DNA of 33,356 nt from a bacterium (GCA_030429935.1 JAUIGH010000006.1:1-33356); one strand, 5' to 3'; numbered from the stretch's first letter, positions 21,484 to 30,139 are shown. A program made the numbers and translations. Notes: generated by a model from the letters alone, not told the origin.

Positions 21484-23160
21484 ATGCGATTTACTACTAA
21501 TCTAAAGCTTTCGCTCGTCGGACTGGTGATAGCGGCCGCCTCATTTGTCGGCATCAACGCCATCCTCTCCGACGCCGACGCAACCAGTCGTGACGACTGT
21601 ACAGCGAATGCTGTCATCAAATGTGGTGTCGACAGTGTCGCCGACATGCGTGACGCCTACAACACCAACCGAACCAAGGACATCAAAGGCATCTACGGCC
21701 ACTCGTTCTTTGGTCTAAGTAGCGATGTGGTCAACAACTACACCGTCAAAACCGGTTCGGTCAAACGAAACGGTAACGTCTACGTTGGTGACAAACTCGT
21801 CGCCACTGGCGCCTACTCAGCTGGCCGTGACTACTACAGCGGTAGTACCAAGCGAACCACTGCGAACGGTACGACTTTTTACACTCGTTCAGTCGGTACT
21901 TGGCAGCAAGCTAGCTGGGATGTCTATGTCTTCCTCGACAAAAGCGGACGCTTCGTCGGTGCGGTCATGAAGTCATGTGGTAACCCAGTAACCGGTAAAC
22001 CAACCCAACCTAAACCTGTCTACAAATGTGTCTCACTGTCACGCATCAACAAAGACCGTACAACCTGGACCTTCCGCGGCAAAGCCCAGGAAAAGCACGG
22101 TGCCTCACTAGCTGGCTTTACCTTTAACTACGGTGACGGTACCAGCAAGTACGTCAAGTACACCGGCCACGACTCAGACGACGGTAGCTACAAATACGTC
22201 GACTCCACCAAGAGCTACACCAAAGCCGGCACCTACACCGTCAAGATTACTGCCCACTTTACCGTCAACGGTACCACCAAAAAGGTCACCAGCGCTGACT
22301 GTCAAAAACCAGTCACCGTCGAACCAAAACCTGAACCAAAGATGGTCGAAGTCTGTGACCTAGACGACATGACGGTCAAAGAGATCACGGAAGACGAGTA
22401 CAACGACAACCGTGAACGGTACACGACTGATTTGAGTAAGTGTGAGAAAGAGCCAGAACCAGAGATGGTAGAGGTTTGTGACCTGGACGACAAAACTGTC
22501 AAAGAAGTTACTCGTGAAGAACTGGAAGCAAATCCAGAACGCTACACCGAAGATTTGACCAAATGTGAGGACGAACCTGAACCAGAAATGGTAGAGGTTT
22601 GTGACCTGGACGACAAAACTGTCAAAGAAGTTACCCGTGAACAGCTCGAAGCTAACCCAGAGCGCTACACCGAAGACCTCGCTAAATGTGAAAAAGAGCC
22701 AGAACCTGAAATGGTCGAAGTCTGTGATCTAGACGACTACAGCATCACCGAAGTGACCCGCGAAGAACTGGAAGCAAATCCAGAACGCTACACAACTGAC
22801 CTCGAAAAATGTGACGACGTCGAAGTCTGTGATCCAGAAACTGGTGAGATCGTCGAAGTCAAACCAAATGAAGCTGACGAATACGAGCCTGTTGACTCAG
22901 ACAGCTGTAAAGAGCAGCCGCCTGTCGAACAAGAAGTTACGCGCTGTGACCCTGAGACTGGCGACATCGTCACCGTCAAAGAGTCAGAAGCTGACGAGTA
23001 CCTCGCCAAGGACGCCGATGAGTGTAAAGACGAACCAGAAGTCAGAGGTGAAGTCACTGAACTGCCTCAGACTGGTATCGCAAGCACACTGTCTGGCCTA
23101 TTCGGCCTGGGTGCGATGACAACTGCCGGTTATTACTGGCTAGTCAGCCGCCGATCATAG
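21484..23160 (+). CDS. Repeat-rich LPXTG cell-surface protein
   Basis: 558 aa. An N-terminal hydrophobic segment (LSLVGLVIAAASFVGINAIL) acts as signal peptide. A beta-type domain follows, with a PKD-like motif FNYGDGTSKYVKY near residue 215. Four 41-aa repeats (MVEVCDLDD…LxKCEKEPEPE) and two shorter relatives (CDPETG…EADEY…C) come next; each holds two cysteines likely to pair in a disulfide, and acidic Pro/Glu linkers. The C-terminus LPQTG, a hydrophobic helix and RRS is a sortase sorting signal, so the protein should be covalently anchored to the envelope. A tandem-repeat stalk on an epibiont would suit host contact; that is inference. Strong promoter and terminator frame it as a single-gene unit. 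Confidence 0.9.
   Translation: MRFTTNLKLSLVGLVIAAASFVGINAILSDADATSRDDCTANAVIKCGVDSVADMRDAYNTNRTKDIKGIYGHSFFGLSSDVVNNYTVKTGSVKRNGNVYVGDKLVATGAYSAGRDYYSGSTKRTTANGTTFYTRSVGTWQQASWDVYVFLDKSGRFVGAVMKSCGNPVTGKPTQPKPVYKCVSLSRINKDRTTWTFRGKAQEKHGASLAGFTFNYGDGTSKYVKYTGHDSDDGSYKYVDSTKSYTKAGTYTVKITAHFTVNGTTKKVTSADCQKPVTVEPKPEPKMVEVCDLDDMTVKEITEDEYNDNRERYTTDLSKCEKEPEPEMVEVCDLDDKTVKEVTREELEANPERYTEDLTKCEDEPEPEMVEVCDLDDKTVKEVTREQLEANPERYTEDLAKCEKEPEPEMVEVCDLDDYSITEVTREELEANPERYTTDLEKCDDVEVCDPETGEIVEVKPNEADEYEPVDSDSCKEQPPVEQEVTRCDPETGDIVTVKESEADEYLAKDADECKDEPEVRGEVTELPQTGIASTLSGLFGLGAMTTAGYYWLVSRRS
22342..22818 (+). repeat. Tandem 123-bp (41-aa) repeats inside the surface protein gene
   Basis: Units begin at 22342, 22465, 22588 and 22711 (the last shortened to 36 codons). 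Units 2 and 3 are nearly identical over their first 60 bases, unit 1 is more diverged, so copy number probably changes by slippage or recombination. Confidence 0.9.
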
Positions 23161-23190
23161 TCGAACATACGCTATCGACAAGCACAAATA

Positions 23191-23221
23191 AACCCGCCCC
23201 TACAACAGAGGCGGGTTTTTT
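23191..23221 (+). terminator. Terminator of the surface protein gene
   Basis: AACCCGCC and GGCGGGTT pair around an 11-nt loop, followed by TTTT. It lies 30 nt after the stop codon. Confidence 0.9.
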
Positions 23222-23241
23222 GGTATACTGACGGGTAGCGT

Positions 23242-23318
23242 AGGAGTGTAGCTCAGCTGGCTAGAGCATCGGTCTCCAAAACCGAGGGTCGTGGGTTCGA
23301 GTCCCCCCACTCCTGCCA
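23242..23318 (+). tRNA. trnW: tRNA-Trp (anticodon CCA), CCA end encoded
   Basis: Full cloverleaf: acceptor AGGAGTG/CACTCCT, D arm GCTC/GAGC, anticodon stem TCGGT/ACCGA with loop CTCCAAA (anticodon CCA), T arm GTGGG-TTCGAGT-CCCCC (approximate), discriminator G and an encoded CCA. A TATACT box lies 12 nt upstream. Confidence 0.95.
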
Positions 23319-23320
23319 TG

Positions 23321-23353
23321 CAAAATGCCCGGTGTAATGCCGGGCATTTTGTT
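23321..23353. terminator. Bidirectional terminator after tRNA-Trp and the 7TM kinase
   Basis: A 12-bp perfect stem CAAAATGCCCGG / CCGGGCATTTTG with a 7-nt loop. The A-run and T-run on either side let it work for tRNA-Trp (plus) and for the histidine kinase ending at 23377 (minus). Confidence 0.85.
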
Positions 23354-23376
23354 TAGCGACATGCGCCGTGTACAAA

Positions 23377-25521
23377 TTACTTCTTGATCGGCAGCTTGAA
23401 CCCGAATACGCTACCCATGCCTTCGCGGGAGTGAAAGATGATCTCGCCGTCTTGGGCTTCGATGACTTTTTTAGCCAAGAATAATCCGACGCCCGTGCCG
23501 TCAGGGCGTTGTTTGCGGGCGTTTTCGGCACGGAAAAACTTGGTGAATAGCTGTGATTGTTTATCGCGCGGCACACCTATACCGTGATCGTGCACTTCGA
23601 ACACCACGCGACCACGCGCCGCATGCAGTTTGATCGTGATCGTTGTATCGCTTGGCGAATAATAAATCGCATTGTCGATAAAATTCATGATGACTTGGCG
23701 GGTTTTATCTTCGTCGATGTTAACCTGGAGCGGACCATCCGGCGCATGATAGTCGATGTGCTGGCCATGTGATTCGGCCATGGTTCGGATCGATTCGATC
23801 TCTTCGGCCACGACCTTAGCGATATTCACACTCTGGGCGTCGATCATAAATTTTCCAGTCTGCAACCGCGATACGTTCAGGAAATCGCCGATCAGCCGCA
23901 CCATGCGTTCGCTGCTGGTGTAGGCTTCGGTCAGCAGCTTTTCCTGTTGCTTGGTGATTGTGCCGGCGTCGCCTTCGAGCACCATGCTAATGTAGCCTTT
24001 GACACTGGTCAGCGGTGTACGCAATTGGTGTGATGCCATCGACACAAATTCGTCTTTGGTCTCGTCGAGTTTTTTGAGCTGCTTGTTCGATTGACGCAGT
24101 TCCTTGGTGGCGGCATCGATGCGCTGCTGTAGGGTCGTGTTGAGTTCACGCAGATTTTCCACTGAGCGCGCGTTCTGAATCGCAATTGTCAATTCATCAC
24201 TGACCGCCGCCAGCACACGCATGTCACGCTCACTATACGCCCCACCGAGCCGCTCACGGATCAAGACAAAACCAAGATCATCGCCGAGCGGTAATAGTAG
24301 TGAGTACCTTCTAGTAAGCAATTTTCTAATTATTGCGCTGTCATAGATCGTTTCTTCGCGCTCGATATCAACAATTGGCTCGCTCACCTCGCCGAGGTAC
24401 ATATGCAAACCATCTATATCTTCTCGATTAAGCGTAAGTTTCCTCCCCTTTGTCGATACTATGTCCGAACTATCTAGCCGGCGCACCACAAACGAAACGC
24501 TTGATGCATGCATGGTCCGCAAAATAATCTCGGCGGATTGGTCAAGTAACGAACGCAAGTGAACAGTCGACGTTAATGCAGAGCCGAGTTCGGCAATGAA
24601 ATCGTCTGTATTATACTGCGTATGATAGAATATTCGATCCGTAACCCGATCAAAAAACGCTTTAATGGGCTGAAAAAGAATTGCGAGCACTAGTGCTATG
24701 AAGATATTTATCGGACCGGCAATTGTAGTGGTAATATTCGCTGAACTAAACGCAATCTCAGATACAATGTACGCGCTAAAGAAGTATACAGCCCCTAAAC
24801 TTGCTATCGTAGCCAGATATCCAATCGTACGAATAGTTGCTAATCGAATGTCAAACAAATTGTGCTTGGCTATCGCATATACACTTGCACCGACAAATAG
24901 CAGCAACCCTACAGGGCCATACGCGACGAAATCGTAATTTCCCAGCATCGGCAATATCAAATTGCATGCTGCACCGATAGAGGCACCTGCCACAAATCCG
25001 TAAAGTAACACCCTGTACTGTTGTCTGGTCTTTTTTGCAGCATGTCTAGCTGCGTGCAATAATAACGCATTTCCTATCAATAACCCCCCTATAATTGCTA
25101 GTCCGTAGAAAATTAAGGGCAGAGTCTGGGTCTGTATCTGCCCGTCGACAATGCTAACCCCAATAAAACCTGGCATAACACTTGCACATCCGAGCAAAAT
25201 TGTCGCAATGTCCAGCAATTTGACAGTTTGTCGGTCGAGTTTATCGGGCACGATAGCATTACAAAAATGCACGAAGCTGACTGTCAACCAGGCAGCAACA
25301 CCGTAACTAATTAACGCAACCATGAACTGCATATTGCCCGTCGAGACTAGGTAGACCGCATTCGTCGTCACCCATGCGGCCATAGCATACGTCATCACCG
25401 CAAACAATATATTAACTTTGTTGCGACGAGCCTGTGTAAAAACCAGCGTACCAAGAAGTACATTTAGAAACGCAATTACAATCAAGGCTGCTGGCTGTGT
25501 ATCGATGCCCACGTCAGTCAT
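23377..25521 (-). CDS. 7TM and GAF-domain histidine kinase, coupled to a LuxI-like gene
   Basis: 714 aa. The N-terminus has seven or more hydrophobic segments of the 'histidine kinase N-terminal 7TM' type (LIVIAFLNVLLGTLVF … VGLLLFVGASVYAI), the kind used for sensing small ligands. Two more helices and a GAF-like domain (about residues 300-450, FGxxLIRERLGGAYSERD-type strand) follow, then a coiled coil. HisKA with SMASHQLRTPLTSVKGY (His about residue 495) and HATPase_c (VIMNFIDNAIYYS, DHGIGV, FTKFFRAEN, GTGVGLFLA) close it. The ATG overlaps the TAA of the LuxI-like gene by 1 nt (TAATG), so both products are made together. The divergent receiver protein at 26321 is the obvious partner. The ligand is unknown; a product of its neighbour is an attractive guess. 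Confidence 0.92.
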   Translation of the reverse strand: MTDVGIDTQPAALIVIAFLNVLLGTLVFTQARRNKVNILFAVMTYAMAAWVTTNAVYLVSTGNMQFMVALISYGVAAWLTVSFVHFCNAIVPDKLDRQTVKLLDIATILLGCASVMPGFIGVSIVDGQIQTQTLPLIFYGLAIIGGLLIGNALLLHAARHAAKKTRQQYRVLLYGFVAGASIGAACNLILPMLGNYDFVAYGPVGLLLFVGASVYAIAKHNLFDIRLATIRTIGYLATIASLGAVYFFSAYIVSEIAFSSANITTTIAGPINIFIALVLAILFQPIKAFFDRVTDRIFYHTQYNTDDFIAELGSALTSTVHLRSLLDQSAEIILRTMHASSVSFVVRRLDSSDIVSTKGRKLTLNREDIDGLHMYLGEVSEPIVDIEREETIYDSAIIRKLLTRRYSLLLPLGDDLGFVLIRERLGGAYSERDMRVLAAVSDELTIAIQNARSVENLRELNTTLQQRIDAATKELRQSNKQLKKLDETKDEFVSMASHQLRTPLTSVKGYISMVLEGDAGTITKQQEKLLTEAYTSSERMVRLIGDFLNVSRLQTGKFMIDAQSVNIAKVVAEEIESIRTMAESHGQHIDYHAPDGPLQVNIDEDKTRQVIMNFIDNAIYYSPSDTTITIKLHAARGRVVFEVHDHGIGVPRDKQSQLFTKFFRAENARKQRPDGTGVGLFLAKKVIEAQDGEIIFHSREGMGSVFGFKLPIKK

Positions 25522-26264
25522 TATACACAGCTAACCAATCTCTTCCCGAGCTTGATCATACCAGCCGCTTTGCCAGCGTTGCTAGTAGCTGTATCTTTAA
25601 CTTTATCGAGAGCACTTGACGGACGAATCAAACAAAATTCTAGCGACATCCCCTCGTCATTTTCGCCTTTAACACGCGCTGACGGGATGATTCCGTAACT
25701 TTCCAACAATTCCACCGTTCGTGATTCAGCTGTAAAAAGCCAAACCACTTGGTCTTGTTTCAGCGCGGCTTCGTCGCTGATAGCGACTGCACCGCCGATC
25801 ATTGTCAGAAAATCGATACGCGGGTTCGCGCCTTGCTGTTTAGCTTCATGTGAGTATGCCCTGGGATTCACGACAAACCGAGTCATATCATACACGCTGT
25901 CATGCCCGGCCAAAACTCCACTTCGTTGCAACAACGATTTGGCATCGTTTTGCATGTCAGTTTCCTCACCAAGCATTTGTATACTTAGACAGGTTTCTGG
26001 CAATTGGCCTTTCGCTTGGTCAAGATATGTCAGACGTAAACAAGATCGAAAACGGTCATCGTTTCCCAGCACTGCAAGTGATCGCGTAAGATAAAGGCTC
26101 CCGTCGTCATAGTAATCTGGATCTTCAGCTTGATCCCAACCTTTCCTCGCTGCATATTCAGCCCTCAGCTGATACAGCTCCTGTACTCTAGGATGCGTAT
26201 AGTCGAGAGTGAGCAGACCGGGTGCATCCTGTTCGCGGCCTCTTGGTATTTCTACGGCGCTCAT
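25521..26264 (-). CDS. LuxI-like (autoinducer-synthase-like) GNAT-fold protein
   Basis: 247 aa from the ATG at 26264 (MSAVEIPRG), 7 nt after TATAGT; the track's GTG start is 3 codons upstream. The order of motifs resembles acyl-homoserine-lactone synthases: LYQLRAEYAARKGWD, then acidic PDYYDDGSLYL (the conserved Arg/Phe-Trp and Asp residues of LuxI start this way), FRSCLRLTYL (like FGCWRIL), and DMTRFVVNPR (like ELSRFAIN), then a GNAT-type core AVAISDEAALKQDQVVWLFT. A basic tail of about 40 residues follows. LuxI enzymes make acyl-HSL from acyl-ACP and SAM; the substrate here is unknown and may differ, since CPR bacteria usually lack fatty-acid synthesis. It could also be an ordinary GNAT acyltransferase. 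Next comes the coupled 7TM kinase. Confidence 0.55.
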   Translation of the reverse strand: MSAVEIPRGREQDAPGLLTLDYTHPRVQELYQLRAEYAARKGWDQAEDPDYYDDGSLYLTRSLAVLGNDDRFRSCLRLTYLDQAKGQLPETCLSIQMLGEETDMQNDAKSLLQRSGVLAGHDSVYDMTRFVVNPRAYSHEAKQQGANPRIDFLTMIGGAVAISDEAALKQDQVVWLFTAESRTVELLESYGIIPSARVKGENDEGMSLEFCLIRPSSALDKVKDTATSNAGKAAGMIKLGKRLVSCV

Positions 26265-26271
26265 GGTAGTC

Positions 26272-26311
26272 ACTATACACTAGTTTGCACCTGATACGAA
26301 AAGCTTATACA
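26272..26311. promoter_or_regulatory. Divergent promoters of the LuxI-like gene and the response regulator
   Basis: Plus strand: TTTGCA (26284-26289), 16 nt, TATACA (26306-26311), 9 nt before the ATG at 26321. Minus strand: TATAGT (26272-26277) 7 nt before the ATG at 26264, with a weak TTCGTA -35 17 nt upstream. The two promoters overlap in a 56-bp gap. Confidence 0.6.
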
Positions 26312-26320
26312 CTATGAACC

Positions 26321-26689
26321 ATGACCAAGATCGCAATTATCGAAGATGATCCGGTGATTAATCAAATGTACCGCATGAAGTTTGAGGCGGATGGGTTCGA
26401 TGTCGAGATGGCGAGTGACGGCGAGCGTGGCGTGGCGCTAGTGCAGGATTTCAAACCAGACATTATCTTACTTGATCTACAGATGCCAGTAATGAACGGC
26501 GCCGAAGCCCTGACGAAGATTCGCGGCAACGATTGGGGCAAAGACATCCCCGTCCTGATCCTGACCAACCTCGGCGAAGAAGAGGCTCCCGAGCAACTGA
26601 AAAAGCTCGGTGTCACACACTACCTCGTCAAAGCCGACTTGACACCAAAACAAGTCGTGGCTCGCGTCAAAGACACACTAAAAATCTAA
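26321..26689 (+). CDS. Single-domain response regulator (CheY-like receiver)
   Basis: 122 aa, just a receiver domain: acidic pair in IAIIEDDPV, the phosphoacceptor Asp in IILLDLQMP (about residue 52), the Thr in LILTNLGE, and the Lys in YLVKADL. No output domain, so it acts by protein contact. It is divergent from the LuxI-like/7TM-kinase pair and overlaps the folD stop by 4 nt (convergent). The start has a TATACA box 9 nt upstream. Confidence 0.95.
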   Translation: MTKIAIIEDDPVINQMYRMKFEADGFDVEMASDGERGVALVQDFKPDIILLDLQMPVMNGAEALTKIRGNDWGKDIPVLILTNLGEEEAPEQLKKLGVTHYLVKADLTPKQVVARVKDTLKI

Positions 26690-27501
26690 TCCGGAGATAC
26701 CCGCGCAAAACAGGCGCGGATGACATGATCAAACATCATGACGATCGTCAGCGGACCGACGCCGCCGCGCTGTGGCGTGATAGTGACGTCGCGCCTCTCA
26801 TAGACTTCGGGGTGGACGTCGCCGACGATTTTGCCGTCTTCGCTGACGGTGCCAGCATCGACGACGACTGCGCCGTGTGCGACATCAGCTGAGCGAACGA
26901 TGTGTGCGCTACCGGCAGCGCTGATGATGACATCGGTGGCCCGCAACATATCTGTCGTTTGATCGGTTTCCCGTGTGATGACTGACACATCTAGTCCACG
27001 CTGGCGCCATAGTGTTTCGAGTGGCGCACCGACCAGTTTGCCGCGGCCGATAAGTGTGATTTTTTTACCACCTAATTCGACGCCATGACCAGCCAGCAGC
27101 CAATCGATCGCTTCAGCTGTGGCGCTGATGTAGTCAGCGTTTTCACCCAGACCATCGACGTCTTTTTCGGGCGCGATGCTATCGACGATGGTCTGTGTCT
27201 TGGCTATATTCTCGAGTGGCAATTGAACGACAATACCTTGGATCGTGTCATCAGTATTTGCTCGGTGAATGTGTTCGACCATCTCATCATCAGCGCACGT
27301 GATAACGTCGACCGTGACGCCAATATCCTCGGCGTAGCGCTGTTTCATGCGCACATAGGTATCGATGACTGAGCCAGCCATGGTGGTTTTGAGGATCAAT
27401 AATTTCGGCTGGATGTGATCGGTTTGTTTGAGCCGGCGGACTTGTTTGGCTTGGCGGACTTTGATGTAGCTCGCCAGTTCTGCGCCGTCGAGCAATTTCA
27501 T
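26686..27501 (-). CDS. folD: Bifunctional methylenetetrahydrofolate dehydrogenase/cyclohydrolase
   Basis: 271 aa. Interconverts 5,10-methylene-THF, methenyl-THF and 10-formyl-THF, so it supplies or drains the cofactor ThyA uses. Motifs: YVRMKQRYAEDIG (catalytic Lys in YxxxK), GIVVQLPL, KDVDGLGENAD, the NADP loop ITLIGRGKLVGAP, DVIISAAGSAHIV and PQRGGVGPLTIVMM. The normal GRSxxVGxP has Gly for Ser. Its ATG directly abuts the stop of the upstream membrane protein gene (TAGATG), so they are coupled. Confidence 0.93.
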   Translation of the reverse strand: MKLLDGAELASYIKVRQAKQVRRLKQTDHIQPKLLILKTTMAGSVIDTYVRMKQRYAEDIGVTVDVITCADDEMVEHIHRANTDDTIQGIVVQLPLENIAKTQTIVDSIAPEKDVDGLGENADYISATAEAIDWLLAGHGVELGGKKITLIGRGKLVGAPLETLWRQRGLDVSVITRETDQTTDMLRATDVIISAAGSAHIVRSADVAHGAVVVDAGTVSEDGKIVGDVHPEVYERRDVTITPQRGGVGPLTIVMMFDHVIRACFARVSPD

Positions 27502-29067
27502 CTAGATCTCGTCCTTTCGTTCATCGATAAAGGCATTCCACTGCCGCACCAGTCGTAGCAACGTCTTCATCGGCAACTCGATCAGCATATCGAGGATGAT
27601 AGTAACGATGTTGATGCGACTGTATTTGTCACTCATCCACTGACCGACCACCACAAACGGTAAGTACAGGATGTCGCGCACAAATGTCATGCCATTCTGC
27701 GCGCTTTTGACGACTTCGAGTTCGCGGATAAATCGACTAAGCCGGAAGCCAAGGAAACTGGCAGCCGATAGAAACACGAAGAAAATCACGATGTGCAGGA
27801 ATGAGAATTGCAGTTGCAGCAGCAGATACGTTACGCCGGCAAAAATGACTAAACTGCTCATCACATATAGCGCTGAAAACGTCACGCTGCGCGAACGACT
27901 CCGCAAGCGCTGGGAGCTGAGTTGTGTCTGTGTGCCATAGAGCATCTGCTCGACACGGTCGACTAGCGCCGTGGTATTGGCACTGCCAGGCAATCGGTGC
28001 GTCGCCCGCAGCGCAATCATGTATAGCGGCGGGAACAGCAAGTTGATGATTAGCGGCAGCCAGATGATACCACCGTGTACGATGTAATCGTATGGCACTT
28101 CGATAGCGATGCCGATCAGGAATTTGGTGATGATCAAAAAAATCACACTGCGAACGATTGCGCGGTTGATGCGTCGGGCGGTCCGTTCATATTCTGTCGT
28201 GACTTGCTGTTCGTATTGGCTCAAGAATGCGTCTTTTCGAGAGAGCAACTGGTCGATGTCAGGATTGTCCTCCATCATACGACGCAGGATGCGCAGCGGC
28301 GCGCCCTGACGATCGACGATACGACGCAAAGTGTCGACTGCATCGGCCGCCAGCAGCGTATCGATTTGCTGATTGACCGCGATGTACTGCTCGAGGTTGT
28401 CTGGGCTGACTTGGTAGCGGTGCAATAGTCCGGCCCGGATCGACGCCACGTCAGCTTTCAGCAGTGCTTGGTGGATAGCAATGTAGAGTGCGGCACCAAA
28501 ATCACCATTGAGTTCATCGCCTAGCAACGCTTTTTCGTCGATCATTTGTTCGTACTGACCATAAGCAAAATCAACAAACACCGCGTCCTGAGCATGATCG
28601 TTGATCACCGACTCGGCTTCGACCGCCAGTACGTCGAGCGAATAGCGATAGGCATTTTCGGTCGAGACTGACTGATCGCCGAGCAAGGCTTCGTAGCAGC
28701 CATAGTATTGACGCGCCAACTGCGAGATCGTCTCGACTTGTGATGGCACCAGATGGTCGTTCGGGATGTAACCGGCCAGTGTCAGCTCGACCGCTAGTTC
28801 TTGGCCACTCTCGCGGATCAATGATTCATCACGCGTCAGAAATAGCTGGCGATAAAACCGTTTGATGGCATTTTGCAATAACAAGTGGTCTTCGGTGTTC
28901 TCGGCGGCATTGCGCAGCTGCTCATAGGCGGCCGTCAATGCACCACCAGCGCCGACGATATTGACCCGCTCTTCGCCACGACGTGACTCGTCCAACTGAG
29001 ACTGGTGCGCACGAAGCTGAATCAATCTGTCAGCCAGTTGCTGACCACTGGTGTTGAGAGGTTGCAT
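27502..29067 (-). CDS. Large uncharacterised membrane protein
   Basis: 521 aa from the ATG at 29067 (MQPLNTSGQQLAD), preceded by TATAAT then AGGGGATACT; the track's upstream start adds 11 residues. The first ~300 residues are soluble, helical and charged, with heptad-like patterns. Four or so hydrophobic helices follow (AIVRSVIFLIITKFLIG, GGIIWLPLIINLLFPPLYMIAL, YVMSSLVIFAGVTYLLLQ, FLHIVIFFVFLSAASFLGF), separated by basic loops. No recognised domain. Coupled to folD downstream by an adjoining stop/start, though a functional link to folate is not apparent. Confidence 0.75.
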   Translation of the reverse strand: MQPLNTSGQQLADRLIQLRAHQSQLDESRRGEERVNIVGAGGALTAAYEQLRNAAENTEDHLLLQNAIKRFYRQLFLTRDESLIRESGQELAVELTLAGYIPNDHLVPSQVETISQLARQYYGCYEALLGDQSVSTENAYRYSLDVLAVEAESVINDHAQDAVFVDFAYGQYEQMIDEKALLGDELNGDFGAALYIAIHQALLKADVASIRAGLLHRYQVSPDNLEQYIAVNQQIDTLLAADAVDTLRRIVDRQGAPLRILRRMMEDNPDIDQLLSRKDAFLSQYEQQVTTEYERTARRINRAIVRSVIFLIITKFLIGIAIEVPYDYIVHGGIIWLPLIINLLFPPLYMIALRATHRLPGSANTTALVDRVEQMLYGTQTQLSSQRLRSRSRSVTFSALYVMSSLVIFAGVTYLLLQLQFSFLHIVIFFVFLSAASFLGFRLSRFIRELEVVKSAQNGMTFVRDILYLPFVVVGQWMSDKYSRINIVTIILDMLIELPMKTLLRLVRQWNAFIDERKDEI

Positions 29068-29149
29068 AGTATCCCCTATTATACGCTCTATCGCGTACAA
29101 TCTCTAGTCCATCAGATTATGCTCACACACCGGCAAATATACCTATGTA

Positions 29150-29178
29150 TTTACAATTACTTTCTAAAGTTATATAAT
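29150..29178 (+). promoter_or_regulatory. Promoter with leaderless-type start
   Basis: TTTACA (29150-29155), 17 nt, TATAAT (29173-29178), then 8 nt to the ATG at 29187. Both boxes are near-consensus. Confidence 0.75.
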
Positions 29179-29186
29179 ATAAATTT

Positions 29187-29683
29187 ATGAAAATTGAAGT
29201 TACCAATGACTTAAGCGCGGCACAGGTCTCTGACGTGATGGGCGTACTGCGAAGACCTCGGATTTTGATCCCGACCGACCGAGACTACCCTCGGCACGCC
29301 GATTGGCTGGATAAAACCGAGGCTGCTATCGCGAAGGGATCAAAACGTGCAATGCTCGGAAAGTGTGATGGCCGTGCGGTCGGTGTTGTTGTCTACAGAC
29401 AAGGCGATGAACCGAGCGTGATCGATATACGCAACATATCGATTCTCGAAGAATTTCGCTCTCAACTATACGGTGCATTTTTGCTGAGACAGACCGAACA
29501 TGACGCTATGACAAATGATTATCCTGAGGCGAAATATGTACAGGTGATACCAAGTCTACCAATATCGGTATGATCGCATTTTTACACGCTCAAGGTTATG
29601 AAACTAGCAGGGTAGAAGACCTGTATGATGACGGGACTGGTCCGGACACAGTGCTGGTAAAAGATCTTAGACCGGCTACTTAA
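29187..29683 (+). pseudogene. GNAT N-acetyltransferase with a frameshift
   Basis: The track gives 128 aa ending …AKYVQVIPSLPISV at TGA 29571-29573. Read one frame over, from about 29544 the sequence continues VDTKSTNIGMIAFLHAQGYETSRVEDLYDDG to a TAA at 29681-29683, a normal GNAT C-terminus (compare the VxxxNxxAxxFYxxxGF pattern). Together this makes about 165 aa, so one base is missing near CAGGTGATACC. The N-terminal part has DIRNISILEEFRSQLYGAFLL, like the acetyl-CoA region. Either a pseudogene or a sequencing/assembly error; programmed frameshifting is unlikely since no slippery site is evident. Confidence 0.8.
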
Positions 29684-30018
29684 AGTATGGTAAACCAGAT
29701 AATTTTTACTTGTGTAGTCTTATCAACGCGAGTCTTATAGTAATTGCTATACGTAGCGTACATCTCTTCGTCACTGAGATAGCTTTCGTGCCCTTTCTTA
29801 TCCGCATCGGTCAAATCACGAAATGACTTTTCGACTACCTTTGTGATGCGTGCGGTCGCAAATACTATATCTGAGCCAGATTCACGGAGTTCAAGTGCAT
29901 CATCCTGGGATAAATTTTTATCATCAAACAGGCGCCAAGTTGAAACTTTTTCACCTGATAGTACGAGCGGCACGAGATTGCTTTGGAATCGCAGTATTTT
30001 CACTTGCATTACTTTCAT
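29680..30018 (-). CDS. ASCH-domain protein
   Basis: 112 aa. The pattern ILRFQSNLVPLVLSGEKVSTWRLFDDKNLSQDDALELRES, then ATARITKVVEKSFRDLTDAD, fits the ASCH family (PUA-like beta-barrel with the G-x-K-x-x-T-W-R motif), which binds RNA or modified nucleosides. An alternative start is the second Met (MQVKILRF). Convergent with the frameshifted GNAT, overlapping its restored end by 4 nt. Confidence 0.8.
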   Translation of the reverse strand: MKVMQVKILRFQSNLVPLVLSGEKVSTWRLFDDKNLSQDDALELRESGSDIVFATARITKVVEKSFRDLTDADKKGHESYLSDEEMYATYSNYYKTRVDKTTQVKIIWFTIL

Positions 30019-30062
30019 TACCGAGGGTCATACCGTAGAGATACGACATGAAATCCATCATA

Positions 30063-30139
30063 TGGTACACCGGGAAGGATTCGAACCTACGACCCTCTGT
30101 TCCGAAGACAGATGCTCTAATCCGCTGAGCTACCGGTGC
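30063..30139 (-). tRNA. trnR: tRNA-Arg (anticodon TCG), CCA end encoded
   Basis: Minus strand: acceptor GCACCGG/CCGGTGT (one G-U), D arm GCTC/GAGC, anticodon stem TCTGT/ACAGA with loop CTTCGGA (anticodon TCG, reads CGA), T loop TTCGAAT, discriminator A and encoded CCA. A TACAAT box lies 11 nt upstream. Confidence 0.95.

Noticed and set aside
22342-22818. CRISPR array
   Set aside because: The repeats are 123-bp coding repeats in frame inside the LPQTG protein, without unique spacers.
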